DNA of 64,000 bases from assembly GCA_018340805.1 (NCBI GenBank), contig JACMZG010001913.1, positions 22,223,243 through 22,287,242 of the forward strand, in the 5' to 3' direction. How positions within the stretch are numbered: position 1 is the stretch's first letter; the number at the start of each line of letters is the position of its first letter. Made by a program: the position numbers and the translations under genes. This document shows positions 25,801-40,300 of this stretch, in pieces. The DNA is from Microvelia longipes (Eukaryota > Arthropoda > Insecta > Hemiptera > Veliidae). The notes beneath the pieces were generated by a model. It saw only the letters and a program-made list of their open reading frames with translations. It had not been told where the DNA came from and searched no databases.

Positions 25801-28800
25801 TTCTAATTTTTTGAAGTAGTAATCATATTTTTTTATTTTTATCTCTTGAATATATTTATCATATTATTCATTTATCTTTTGTAAAATCATTTTTTAATTA
25901 TTTTTTTTAGTTAAAAAATTAAGTAAGGGTTTATTATAAAAAAAAAAACATTTTGTGTCTACACTTATTAATGTTAAAATCAACTTTTTTTTTTTATAAT
26001 GTTTCTTCTGTATTATTTTTATGTTTTATAAAAATTAGAATAGCAAGACACAGTTTTGAACAAAGGAGTGTAAATTATCTTCAGAGTAAAAAATAGCATC
26101 TGACATTCTCAACCGTTAAAGTATATAAAGCTTTTTTCTAAAAAAAAAGTTGGTACCCAGATGGTCCCCATTTATATAATTGCCACCTACTTGAGATGAA
26201 GTCTACATTACTTGGAGGCACCAACACAACGAGAGAAAAAAATACAGAATGTGAGTAGTATAGTGAAAACCAAAGTGCCTTTATATTTATGACTGGATTA
26301 ACCGAACATTATTCTTATAATCATAGAATTTTAGCTGGTTCTATGCCAAACGTTAAATTTTATATTTTTTTATTCCTCTAAAATACAATTACCTTTTAAT
26401 TAATTCTTGAATTATTGCTTATGATTTTATGTTTAATGTTCAAAACGTAACAATATTGACATAATTTACCCCTTGACATAATGATAAAGTTAATAAACTC
26501 TAAAGATCCTTAATTATAAGTTGCTTTTTAGAGTTATTTTTTCGAGACAAAAAATGTATCCGGAATTTTCCTGTTTTATCTAATTCTTTTAACAGCAATA
26601 TTTTTCACCCTTTATCCAAAATTACATTTTTCCCCTGCTTATTAAAATAAGTATTTTTTAATATTATTTAATTTTTATTAGCATTTCTCGCTCTTTTTTT
26701 TATTTTTAATAAAAGAATATTAAAAGTATAATAAATTAGGAGATAAATAGTTACAATCATTAACCTTTTTTCAGCAAGACTACACTTTTATTAATTAAAA
26801 AATAAAATTATGCTTTAAAAAAAGGTACAAATTAAAATTAAAAAAAGTTTGCTTTGTAAACAACATTCTCCTCTTTTTAGATAATAAAGGTTCCCCTTTT
26901 TTACTCTATTATATGATAACACTTTTTTCCGTCCTTAAGTAAATAGAAAGACTTTTTTTATTTAATTAAATAAATTAGTCTCTTGAAGGTAGAGACAGGT
27001 TATCTTTAGATTATATATAAAATCAAGCTTAAAATGAAGTTCATTAAAATCTGTTATTTTCTAAATGAAAGTTAATTGGCAAGGATTATCTTGAGGAGTA
27101 GATTTGGAAGGGTAATATTTTGTATTATTTTGGCAGAATAGGGTTTATTCTTTTGTTTAAAAGGAATATGGAATGTTGCCGAACCCATATAAAATGATAT
27201 ATGGGAATTATAAGTATATATAAAATTATATACATGGGAAACTTGATAGCTCTAGCAACAACATTTAAAAATATTTTTAGTTGATAATACATCATGGTTT
27301 TTTAATAATTAGGAAACATTACTGAGCCGACAAACATTTCAGGAAATAGATGAACTGATGGAATAGAAGTTTGCTATTACCATCCTCAGCAGGTTATAGA
27401 AAAAAACCTGAATCAAAGTTTATGCTACAATAAGTTAGAATAATAGGAGCAAAGAAGAAGCATAAGTCCTATGCTTCTTCTTTGCTTACCATTACCATTT
27501 AAGCTTACCATTACTTCTTTGCTTACCATACAGACCATTGTGTCAACGGTCTGTTGACACAATGGAATTCCACTGATAACCCGAAAGTCAGTTCACTGAT
27601 GGTCTTAAGTAGGTTTACCACCTTAACAACAATTGTTTTCATTGTACTTTCCCCACATAGTTGATGCCCCATTTTTAATTTTTTATTACATTTTGCCATA
27701 GAACAATAAAATATTTGCTTATTTTAATATTTTACCTCACCTACTGTTTCCTCATTCATACTACACTCATTAGAAGCGGACCTATGGAAACTAATTCTCG
27801 TGTTTCCTTAGGACCACCATATTAAAAAAAGTATATTTACAGGTTTTTCAAGAAAACAAACAGGAGAATACCCAAATTAAATTCAAAATAGGCAAACAAT
27901 TAATATTTAATGAACACATAAAAGATAACAATCCTATGTAGACAGTTAAAGTATTACACACAGTTAAAATCAGTTGACAGCATGGGAAAATAATGGAGGA
28001 AGCCAATGAGGTTATCTTCTAGATGTTAAACTTCGCCCATAATTTCATATCAGGCTAATTGGTTCCTCAACACTATTTCCTCACGCTGTCAACTGATATT
28101 AACAGTGTGATATACTATAGAGTAAAACATAATGTAATCCCTCTGTAAATAACTAGTATATTATTTTACCTTTAAACAACACGCATCAAAGCTATCGGGC
28201 ATCTCAATTATGTACTTACAGCATATATATTTATATATATATTTTATATATATTATACATACATAGAAAAATTCAAAGCATACAAACATACAATAAAAAA
28301 ACAATTTTTTTTTTTAGAAAAAATAATTTTATATGTATATACGTATACATATAAAATATATATATATTTATTTACATGTATATTTCTTTAGATTCATTAA
28401 AATGCACTTATCACGCTTAAAAAATCAAAATTAACCATTTTATACATTTATAATTAATAAATAATGGAGATATTAATAATTTAATTTAATACTTCAATAA
28501 CCGAAAGTATTACCAAAGTTGTTAAAAAAAAATATTTTGTCGGATTAGCAGCCTTAGTTAAAGCTGTTTGCAAGTTTTAACCAATCAGATGGATCTGATC
28601 AAAATGCTGTTTTCCGACTTGTTAATCCTGATCAGTAGGTTTTTGTCGGTAGGCGCTTCTCCATATCGATGTCGCTTTACTGATCAAATTGACTGAAAAA
28701 AGGTGTGATTACTCAGGTCTCCCAAAATTTTTGTCGGTTTTAGCATTTTTGTTTGTTTGGCCTCTTCTTTCGCCGACTTGATGGATTGAGCTGTGGAGTG

Positions 28801-31359
28801 CTATGATAAGAAGAAATAAAACTCAACAAGTTTTGGTCTTTCCACTCATTATAGTTTTATCTTTTGTTTTATGTTTAGTAATTTTTGTTTTATATATTTT
28901 AACTTTTCGTGTATTTTATCTAGTATCAATTTACTTTGTTTGTTATGTAGGCACTGATGATGACCGTTAACGGTTGAAAGACGGCTTTGTTATTAGTTAT
29001 TATAATGAGTGGAGAGACGAAAACTTGTTTAGTTTGATTTCTTCTTGTATATTTTAACGTTATATTATACTATACTGTTAGTTATTCTCAGTTGAATCGT
29101 CAAATTTGGTAGGGTTTGATAAAAACGGTGCTAAGTAAATTTACTAGGTCATTAACAAGATTCTTAGTCAAATCATCGAATTATTGTCAAACAGTTTGAA
29201 GAAAACTGTTTGCCTTGTCTTTGTATTGATTTGACTGCTATGTATTGTCTTTTCGTAAGTTCAGAACGAAGCATCTGCTTTCTTAAAATGATATAATAAG
29301 ATAGAATAAAGCCTGGAGTTGTAACTTGTTGCTTGAAATTTCCCCAAACTCTAATATAGTTATTCCTGCTAAAGGACTTAATTTTTAAGTTATCATCTTG
29401 TCATTTTGACTTTAACGCGTTTACCAGAAAAGTTCTTATAAAAACTTTCTTTTAGATTTGTGACATCTATAGATGGTGAAACGAAGACATGTCATAAAAA
29501 TGTTTATCACAATACATCTTTAGCGCTAACACATTAATTTTCCTATATTCCTACTATATAAATACGAAGAAGTAAAAATAAATAAACAAACCATTGTGTA
29601 CTCGGTACCTGTGTACTTTTCCTCACAACTTCGGAGTCACTTCGCTCGTACTCAGATTGTCATGATTATTCATACCTTGACGTGGTTGGTCTCGCTACGC
29701 TCGACCTCAGAATTATCCAAAGTCTGGGGTGTTTTGACTTCGAGCTTGTGTCGCTCGTCCTCAGAATGTAATGATTATCCAAAGCTTAGTTGAATTGCTA
29801 TAAAAACTCCAGTACGAAATCATTATGTTTTGGAAAGCAGTAGAAAAATTAAAATTTATAGGGCGTTAAAAATTTTATTATTTAATATTCAATATTTTCA
29901 AAATGAAACTTTGTGGAACGATTGACCGTCTATAGACGATTGTTTGTGTCAAATGTCAACTCGATGTGTCAAATTTTCGATTTTTTATAAATGTCGATGA
30001 TTCAGCAAAATAGGTTATAATAGTCTGAAAAATCTTTCCTGCGGAGCACAACTAGACCTAAAGCTTGGTTTTTGTGCCAAGTTCAATGTATATTTAAATA
30101 ACTCACACTATCTTATATTTATAATCAGTACAACTATTTTAATTTTATTAATAATTGCAGTAAAACATACAGGGTAATTCAAATAAATCAGTCGAAAATT
30201 TAACTTATTGTCATTTTTATGGCAATGAGTTAAAAATTAATTCGTCTTTTCTATACAGACATAAAGTCAGTATTGAAAAGACAAATTAAAATAATTAAAT
30301 TTGTTGACTTTGTTTCGTTCGGTTAATTTTGTTTTCCTCTAAAATATTAATTAAAATAATATTCTAATTTTAAATATTTTACTTAAAACTATTTCGATGC
30401 ATAGACAATAAAGAAATTTCTGTATTATAACAAAGACAAGATTAATTATGCCCCAGCAGGAGTACTGAGGGATTACTATTGGAGCCACATTTCAAATACT
30501 TGTTGAAATTTAATATCATTTGATTCTACAGAATTTTAGAAAACATTTTGCTAAAATATAATATGGTGTTGGAATTTTCTCTAATATTTATCTCTTCATT
30601 ATTCAGCACAATCTCTTTTACTCTATTTATTTATTTCTCTGTCTTGTAATCCATCTTTTATTTATCAATTTCCCTTGCATAACATACTATTTAGATTTTA
30701 CTTGCATTATTTATCTTTTTGTCTATCCATATTTATTTTATGTAAATATCTCTATCTGCCTTTCTTTGACTTTTAGCCTATGTAAACACTTTATTTCTAT
30801 TAGAAATAGTTTTCCTCTCTTAAATTCCGTACATAAAATCCATCTATTATAAGTAATGACGTCGTATAATTTTATATCAAAAACATTTCAAAAAGGGATA
30901 CAGTTTTAAAAAAAAATAATGGGAATAGTGTATTTATTTGTCTTTATTTTACACGACCTTCGGATTGGTGAAATATTTCTATTTATGAATAAAGTGCATA
31001 CACATATTACTATTGCTGGCATACCTTATCTCAATTCAGGCTTGAAACATCTTCAACCAATTGGGCACGTCTATTAATAATGTCTGTATGATAAATAACA
31101 ATAATTAAATTTAATCCAATCCTGAGGTTATTATTCACATTTACAGTTAAATTGAAACAAACTTATTACATATCAAGTTAAAGAAATCTGGATTGCGCTC
31201 TTATATATAATATATATATATATATATAATATATATATATATAATATCTTTTTTAAAGGTAATTTAGCCGCTATGTTAAGTAGTTGTCAAGGGTGCATTC
31301 GCGACGCTCGAGCGCTCAGAGCGCTCGGGTCAGTGTGCTCAGTGGTGGAGGGGGATAGT

Positions 31360-31398
<39 letters not shown>

Positions 31399-34300
31399 AT
31401 ATATATATATGCATGTGTATTTCTAGCGAATTATCGTATACACGCTATCTCAAAGTTAAGGTTTCCGGTTCTGGGCTAATTTTTATCTTATTTACAGCAT
31501 TTAAGTTAATAACTCAAAATGGCGCCAAGGTTCGCACACCTGGCGTATTTTCTATTAGATGCGTGCTTTCTTGCTTATCATTTTATTACTTTTGATGTAC
31601 TTTTGTATTACTTTTGACACTGGCCACATTAATTCATTTTTTATTATCCCGTTCTTGGACTATCAACATTAAAAAAAAATGTATTACTTTTATATGAACT
31701 AAAAGCGAAATCTGAGATGCGAACCCAGACCTCTGTGATGTGAAAGGTCACTATAATTACTGAAGTTTTAACGTATTGACCATGAAGGCGACAATTATTA
31801 CAAACTACACTGAATTACGTCTGTCCATAACATTACTAACCCGGCATGAGGTCCTTGTTTGATAATCCATCTTCTGAACACATTTATTTACATAAATGCC
31901 CCATAATTTACTCACTTCTCCATCTCAATATATCTTTCTTTATCCTCTCGTAATTACTCTATTCTTTCCTTCCTTCTTTCTTTTCTCTTTTTATTAATCT
32001 TTTTTTATCTATCTCTATTTTGACCTTTACAGTTTACTCAACTAGGTGGCAATTATATAAATGGAGACCATCTGGTTTAGCCCAAGCACTTTTTTTTATA
32101 TTTTTTTAGCTTTTAAAAAGCACTAAGCGAAGCGTAGCAAAGGTTTTTTACCCTCGGATAATTTACACTTTGTCCTCTCTCATTCGACTCTTTTTTACGA
32201 CGTAAAATTCAAAGTAACATTACATTTTTTTTCTTTTACTTACTAATAATTAAAAGTATTAAACACTTTAAATGTATTAATAAAATAAAAATGTGTTAGT
32301 TAAATTATTAAAAATTTAATAATTGCAATTTAAGTTTTCGATCAAATAAACAAATTAAATTTCCGTTTAGAGCTTTCCAAGTTATAAGGGATATCCCTGT
32401 GGGAAACACAGTGTAGTCAGCGAGAGTCAAGTGAAGGGTTGTAAGCTAACCATTAGGCTCAAGAAGCCCATCAATTATATTTCATCAATTATATTCCTTT
32501 TTAATCATTTCAATCCTTTACTCAAATAATGGTAATATATTTCATTATTGTTTTTTGGTCATTTGAATTTTTGAGGCAAAAGTCATAAATTTCACTGGTG
32601 TAAACAAACTTTTTTGTATAATTTTAAGTATCGCACCAATAAATATATATTTTGGCCAATTACTTTTAAGCTTAAAGATAAAAAACAATGGAATTTACAC
32701 ACTTTAATTTACACTGTTCACGCTATTTGACAATATGTACGTAAAAAAGTAGAATATTAAAAGTTTTAGGCTGTCAAGGTTTGAAAATTTAGCGACAGCC
32801 AAGGATGTGGTTGAGGTCACTTTCTATTCAGAAAACTTCAACACATCATCAGAAACATTTTTATTAAATATTTTTTAAGTTTAAAGTTAAATCAACACAC
32901 AGTAGGATTGACCTCAAAATTTAGTTCTTCCTCTTGTATTACTTGATTTTTGTGTCAAGTTCTATTGAAATTGCAACAGCTGTTTGAGTTATTGCGTGTT
33001 TACAAGAAATCTGTACATCCAAACACTCATACATACACACACTATTTTTTAATCCACCCCCTCTTCTCTTTGAGGAGGTTGGAAAGACTAATTCTGTGGA
33101 GTGAACATGATAATCTAATTACCCAGCTCTTTGACCTCTTCGGTATTTCATTTATAAAACTTCAAAAATAATTTCGCATCTTAACACTTCTGTTTCAGAA
33201 AAATTAGAAACAGGATTGAAGTACAAATGAATGTTAGCGGGTGCAGCGATGTGAGATACCTGGAACACGTGCAGTGTCGGCTATCTGTTAGCTTCTCTCC
33301 CAGAGGACACCTACAGCTTGTTCTCATATCTCCACAAGGTACTGTAGAGATGAGTTGTTGAGTAGAGTCACTAGGTGTATTCTAGAACATTACTAAGATT
33401 TGAGTATGACTTCTGTCAAAATGACAAACTCAATTAGTGTTCTAACAAAAAATTAAATGCTTGTGCGATCTTGTGGCACATCAGAAATACTCATGTAGAA
33501 ACCACCTCATCTGGTAGCCAACCATAATGCTCAAACTAATAACAGAAGTTAGTCATTATCTCTGCTGCGTTCAAAGGTGTTGGTTATTTATCCCCTCATG
33601 ATCCTCAATTGGGAAAAATCCCATGTAAATACAACAACTGAGCTAAAACTGCCAAAATACGTTATGTTACTTGCCAACAAAATTACTTTGGTTATCTATG
33701 TATTAATCAGATGTTTCATATATGTGTATGAAAATCAACTTTTTCTTTAAACATAAATTTAATTTTTGGTCACTTTTTCTTATGGGCTACCCTGTCTACA
33801 TGAGCACCAAGTCCATAATAAGTGCTTAGATGGAATGGATAGAAAATAATTAAATCGATTGCTACAGGTACAAGATCGACCATACTGCAGCCTAGACCCA
33901 ACGACCTGGTGTCTTCATCATTTGATGACTGGCCTTTCCTATCAGTTCATTTTTGGGGAGAAGATCCAATTGGAACTTGGACACTGGATGTGACTGATAC
34001 TGATAAATCTCATTTGGATAATAAAATGCCTGGTAAGTGTACTTTTTAAATCCAAATTTGAATGTAAACTATGTTTGTGGTTAGTTGATGACATTCAGTT
34101 AGCCAGTTAGCAGTTCTTCAGATGCTTTAAATGTCTAATATTTTAATGAATTTTTTATTAGTTAAGAAACTTATTACTTTTAGATTTATATGCTTTTGTT
34201 TTTTTCCTATGTCCATTGCAAGAAATACTATACACTTTGTGAAATAGCAACTTTTATCATTTTCTTTAATACTAAAAATTATTCTCATGAGGACAGGCTG

Positions 34301-37300
34301 AGACAGACTAACCTACCTTAGGGAAGGTTTAAGAAAGTAGAGATTAAAATCCAAAAAGACTAATACTTAGATAGAGAATACAACAGCTCTTATCATTCCT
34401 TGGGTTGCTAGGTGCCGTAACTGTTTATTGGTGAGATTATTTATTAATTTTTCGAGGTAATTATCATTTCTCATTGATATTACATTATTTTTCGACCATT
34501 TATTCTTAAATTAAGTATTAATTTTATCTATCGCATATATTTTTTAATTATCTGTGTTGTATAAAGTGATTTAATGTGACATCATTGAAACATGCCTCCA
34601 TATGTTCCGATAAGGGTTGTAGATAGGTGGGGAGTCTTCCTTTTTTGAGACCTAGTAGGAGTTAATACCGTTATGATACCCACTAAAAACTGTCTCTCTT
34701 CTAGACCCCTTATCACTTTGTTATTCTACCCAAGTACTCCCTTTAATTATTAGTCTCTCTGAGTTACCCCTACAAAATTCACCAATCAACAATTATTTGT
34801 AAGAGTTAAGCTTTTAATCAACCCATAATTTAATTAAAATTCATAAAATCTTACTTAAAAATGCACTTTATGCAAATAAACTTATTGTCAAACCCTCTGT
34901 GTAGTTATAACCAAAGAGTATGCTGTATTCTTAATAATCTTTGGTTATAACCTTGTTTAGAAAATAGGTGGGGGGCTTAATTGGCCCTATCAAGTCTGAC
35001 CAGTATGAGATACCGACTATTGGAAATTACTACAACTGTCAATTGAATTGTTCTTTTTTATGTCAGTAGAATGAGTGAGAATGGAGACCATTGCAAGTAA
35101 TGAAAGAAGTCTCTCTACAAAACACAACTTTATTGGCAAATCGTTTTCAATCTAACTAGAGGCCATAATCAGTGCAAAACATGTAAACATTTTTGTCCTG
35201 TTTTATTTTTCATAAAATCATTCTGCTGTAACCTTTTCAATATATTTGTAAAGAAACAAAGTGCTACAATTGTACCGCAGTACAAATATCTACACCCATG
35301 TATATTTGTTATAAATGAAAGAAAAAATGTCAAATGGGTAGCTTAACATTAATCAAAGATTATTTTGTTATAAGATAGTGTTAGCTTGTTGCTATAGCTT
35401 TGTAAATTTTAACTTGTTTATTTGACTTCTTAAAAAATATATGTATAAAATAAGACTGTTTATTGTAGGTAAAATAAAATAAAAAAACTGTTTATTAGTA
35501 AAGAATGTAAAAATTTAAATTATATCTCATAAGCATAATTTTCAGTGTCAAAGTAAATTATGCTTACAAGAATGATGACCTGGTCTTTTTATTATTTATT
35601 TTAGTGTTATTATGTTGTCATAAGACTCACAGCTTTAAATTTCATTTATCTCTCTCTCCCTCTATCTCTCTTTCTTTCTCTTATTACCCTTTTTTGTAAT
35701 AGTAAAAAAGCTTAATATTCCATTAAAAAGATGAGAATTGAAATTTTGCCAAATTTATAAACTTATTCCCGACAAAAATTGCACTTTCCATCTTCTTTTT
35801 ATTTACTTAATAGAAAGATGAATTAAGATTTAATAAATTTATTTGTCAGAGTTCCAACATTTTCCGAGGAAATTCTAAATGGATAATTAGCCATAGAAAT
35901 GAATATTTAGCTTCCTTATTTAATATCTTCCCTTTTTTCGAGCGATGTATTATATTTTTGGGTAATTTAGGTCTAGATGATATTAAATAAAATAAAAATT
36001 GAAATTAACGTTGTTTGAGCTGTAGAATTTTCAACCAGGAATTATGTTCTTACACATTGTTGAGGTCTTTGACTTGTATTATTACATAACTTTAATGATT
36101 ATAATAATACATAACAATAATATACAAGTACATAATACAACCTCTACTTATATAATAATATATATAATAATACAACCACTTACTTATATAATAATAATAT
36201 ATAGTATACAACTATTTAATTATATAATATATAATAATAAACCACTTACTTATATAATAATAATATAATCACACACTTATTATAAAAATAATTATAATAA
36301 TACAACCACTTACTTATAAATATATAATAATCTTATTTATATAATAATAATATAATCACTTACTTATATAATATAATATAATCACTTACTTATATATAAT
36401 AATATAAATAATATAATCACTTACTTATATAATAATAATATAATCAGTTACTTATATAATAATAGTATATAATAATACAACCACTTACTTTGTTTTAGGA
36501 GTTCTTCACAAATGGCAGTTGATATTCTTTGGCACAAAAACAAACCCAGTGAAATTAATACCCCCTTCCCTCCAGCTGTTCAATAGACTGGACTTTTCTA
36601 ATGAGGTAAAGAGGATTTTCTTAACCTAGTAGATAATAATATGACTGTATTTAGAATATGTTATGTTTATTTTTACTGTAAGCTATTTTTGTGCCAAATT
36701 AAAAGAAAGGTTAAGGTTTACTAGAAGTAATTATAAAGAGTTAAAATACTTATTAGAAATGTATTAAAATGAGGTTATTATTTACTATGGAGATTTATTG
36801 TTACCCTCATGCCCTCCAAATGTACATAAAATAATCATTTTTACTTCTTACAAACAGGTCTGTACAACATAGGAAAAAGTGAACAAATAACTTTTTTATC
36901 ATTTGATAATATTTAGTTTTGTAGAACAATGATAGTTGACAAAATATTTTAAGTGAAGAGCAGATTGAGTTAAGGCTCTGTCGGGCGTCTTTATGAATCA
37001 GACGTAAAAAAAGACTGGGCGAGACTAGCTATTATTTTGAATCATCAAACAATGACAAATGTTCAATGATGGAACACTTCCCAGATATTGTGTAGCATTT
37101 TTCTTGTCGCCTTTATATCTCCTACAATTATACTGCATCAAATAATTCTTTCTATCTCAGAAGAAATGGTTCAAAGTTGTATAAATTGAAACTATGTCAA
37201 ACACTAATTTGCTATAAGTGCTTAGTATAATACACCAACTATATTCTGACTTTGGCAGATTGCTTCATCTGATTTTTTTAACTTCTTGATCTTTTTTTCA

Positions 37301-40300
37301 TTTTTTTTTAATTATGGCTATTAATGTTTTTATTTGTTTCTTAGATTCCAATAGAGCAAAGTTACAACTATACTAAAGAAATGATAATTAATGAAGGTTG
37401 TGATAAAGCATGTGATGAGGAGGGTTGCTATGGACCAGGCCCGGATAAATGTGTGAAATGTCTCAAGTATAAAATAGATGGGTAAGTAATTATGATATCA
37501 GGGCCCTATTTCACGAAAGTACAAGTCTTGTATACTACAAGTAAAAAGCTACAAGTTTACTAATAATTGTAAGAAATTGGTTTCACTAATGTGCAAATGT
37601 AGATTGCTAATTACAAGGATTGCAAGCGGTTTTTATACAATTGAATTAAAAAATGCTAGTAGCTTACAAGTTTTATCGTAGTTCTTGTAAAAACAATGCA
37701 TATTCATGTCAAACTCTGTTAAAATTTCATTATCCCTCTTATAAATCTTACAATATACGTACAAAAACAACTTGTGTATCAACTACAAGTGTCAAAATAA
37801 AGCACTTCACAGATATTTTGACAAATTATTGTAACCTACAATAGTTTGTTTTTTACTGAAGTTACAATATTATTAAACCTCATACAAAGATCGGATCGTA
37901 TAATTAAATAATTGTTGAATATTTTGATTTTTGTTTTATTGTGGCAAATGAAAACTTCAATTATTGGCACTGATTTTTAAATGATATCCATGAATGCATG
38001 TACCAAAAAAACTCATATAAATTAAAATGATACAAACATATCATGGACAACTTATCAAAGCAAGGCCGATTCCCTTAAGTGGTATACAAATTCTTTATAA
38101 TATTCATTGATAATTGTTATAGACGCTGTGTGGGCCAATGCCCTGAAGAAAGATACTACAGCTCTGAGTCCAAATGTAAGAGATGTCATAGCAACTGTCT
38201 TACATGTGCGGGTTCAGGTCCTCAGAACTGTTTAACCTGCTCTCCTCATTTATACCTGATAGCAGATCTAGGATTGTGTGTCTCCACCTGTCCTCATACA
38301 TATTACGAGGGTAAAATATTAGTACTTATTTTTATTTAATTTTTCTATTTTGATTATTTTGTTAGTTTTTAAGGGGTTCAAAATGTTTATTTTCTTCTTT
38401 TTATTTAATCAATCTCTATATCTTTAATTATATATATTTTTAATATATCTAATTTTCTTCTTGTTTAAGGCAAATGGTTTTATACATTTTTTACTTTCTT
38501 ATTCCAGATGAAGATGGTAAGAGGTGTCTGAGCTGCAACGATAACTGCGATAGTTGCAGGACTAGTCCAGATAAATGTTCTTCATGTTCCCTTCCACTAC
38601 TTCTATACAATAATACGTGTGTTGTTTCCTGCCCTTCTGGCACATTTCAAAATCTTCATAAAAGGTATAATTAATGCTGATCTGCATAATGCTAACGAAG
38701 TTTTTAAATATAAATAAATAAATAAAAAGTTTATTATTTTTTCTTACAAAAAAATGACATATATATGTTTATAAAAAAGAGGAACTAAGAAGAAAAATAA
38801 AAGGAGAGGTTCAGGTATCTTACCTGTTCTTCCACCTCTCCTTATATAGCTGCTTAAGAGTGTACTGTGGTATGTTTTTCGTATTCCTCAAATCACTCTG
38901 TCCCTAATTGACTTAAAGACTACTTTCCTGCAGGTGCTTAAAAATTATTTAGAAAATTGCTCTTTTTCAAATTTTTGATATAATGTTTATAAACCCATTT
39001 TTGGTATTCTTAAAAAAAATATTTTTAATCATTCTATAAGTTTAAATATTGTGTTCATCAAATTTGGTGGGATTCTGATGAAAAATTTGGCTGTAATTTG
39101 AGGAATTAAATTGAATTTTCGCATGATAAAAATAAAGGTGTGTAATGTCACAAGGTCAATTATCAACATTATAAAGTAAAAACATGATATGATGACAAAC
39201 TTCATGATCCAAGATCATTTTAAAACATAAACACCTATTATAATCGTAAATAAAAATTTTGCACTTATTGTCGAGGTGTCTATTTTTCTCTTATAGTACT
39301 ACAATCTTAAATTTGTGCCAAATGTTTTATTGCTTGAGTAAAACACATTGGGGAATCAAACCTATAATAATGCTTTATCTCACTGCTTTCCCATCACTTA
39401 CTTTTTCGCTGCATTGGTGTAATATTTTCTTATTGCTGATGTTAAGTTAAATTATACAATTTATACTTTAGGAAACTATGAAAAGATTCTTCACAAAAAT
39501 AATAGTTTATTGGTAAAGCTATGAACTTCATCATAGCTCATCAACATGAGTTCATCATCAGTATCATAAAAATAAATACAAAAGTTAGAAGTATAGAAAA
39601 CTACTTATTTTCTTGATATGATAACAGCTTGGTGAGTTAGGTAATACCAACTCAGTGTTTTTCTCCACTCACTTTTTCGAGATGCTGTTATCATCTTGAA
39701 AATGAAAATACTTTTCTATATTTCTTATTTTCGTCTTGATTTTTATGGCCCTCATGATGGCCTTATGTTAGGTTAAAGTGCTTTGCTTATAAACTCGAGA
39801 TATCTTTTTTCATTTACTTTTATTAATAACTCCACGCTCAAAAAAGCACTCATGTTCATTTAAAAGCTACCCTATTTTAATTGGCTTTATTGTTAATGTC
39901 AAGCAACAGGAAACATTTAAAGCTTTGTTTCCAATCAAAATGTTTTTTTTAACATTTAAATCAACTTTATTGTGGAAGGTGTTGCAATATTTTTTAGACT
40001 GAAGACAGTTATTGTTTGAGCAACTCATTACCAGAGAGCGATCTTCTAATAAATATATTAGAAGATCTGGTTTTTAGGAGATGTAGAGAATTATTTAGAA
40101 GGAGTATTTTGTAATTTTTGTTGAATCTAATCAGGTGCACTATAAATAATATATTGGCATTTGATTCGGTAGCTTTTGTTGTTTTCTCTGTATTAACTCA
40201 GTTCCCCTACCAAAGACAGTTGAAAGTTTTTTACTATCATTTACTGAGAGCATCTAGAGGCTATTTTCACTCCTTAAAGTCATATTATTAAGGCTATTAA

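Larger units (their letters stand above)
22734..33198. other. 10.5-kb furin intron filled with repeats
   Basis: No exon is missing: VEER continues directly into KIRNRIEV. The repeats are listed separately. The stretches 24900-25280, 25450-26050, 26220-27430, 28120-28770, 29060-29600, 29800-31190 and 32190-33190 show nothing but AT-rich sequence. A 74-codon minus ORF at 22938-23162 has no recognised domain. Confidence 0.6.

Noticed and set aside
29460..29500. GATGGTGAAACGAAGACATGTC considered as another hammerhead
   Set aside because: Lacks CTGATGA; similarity to other Penelope-type ends too weak.
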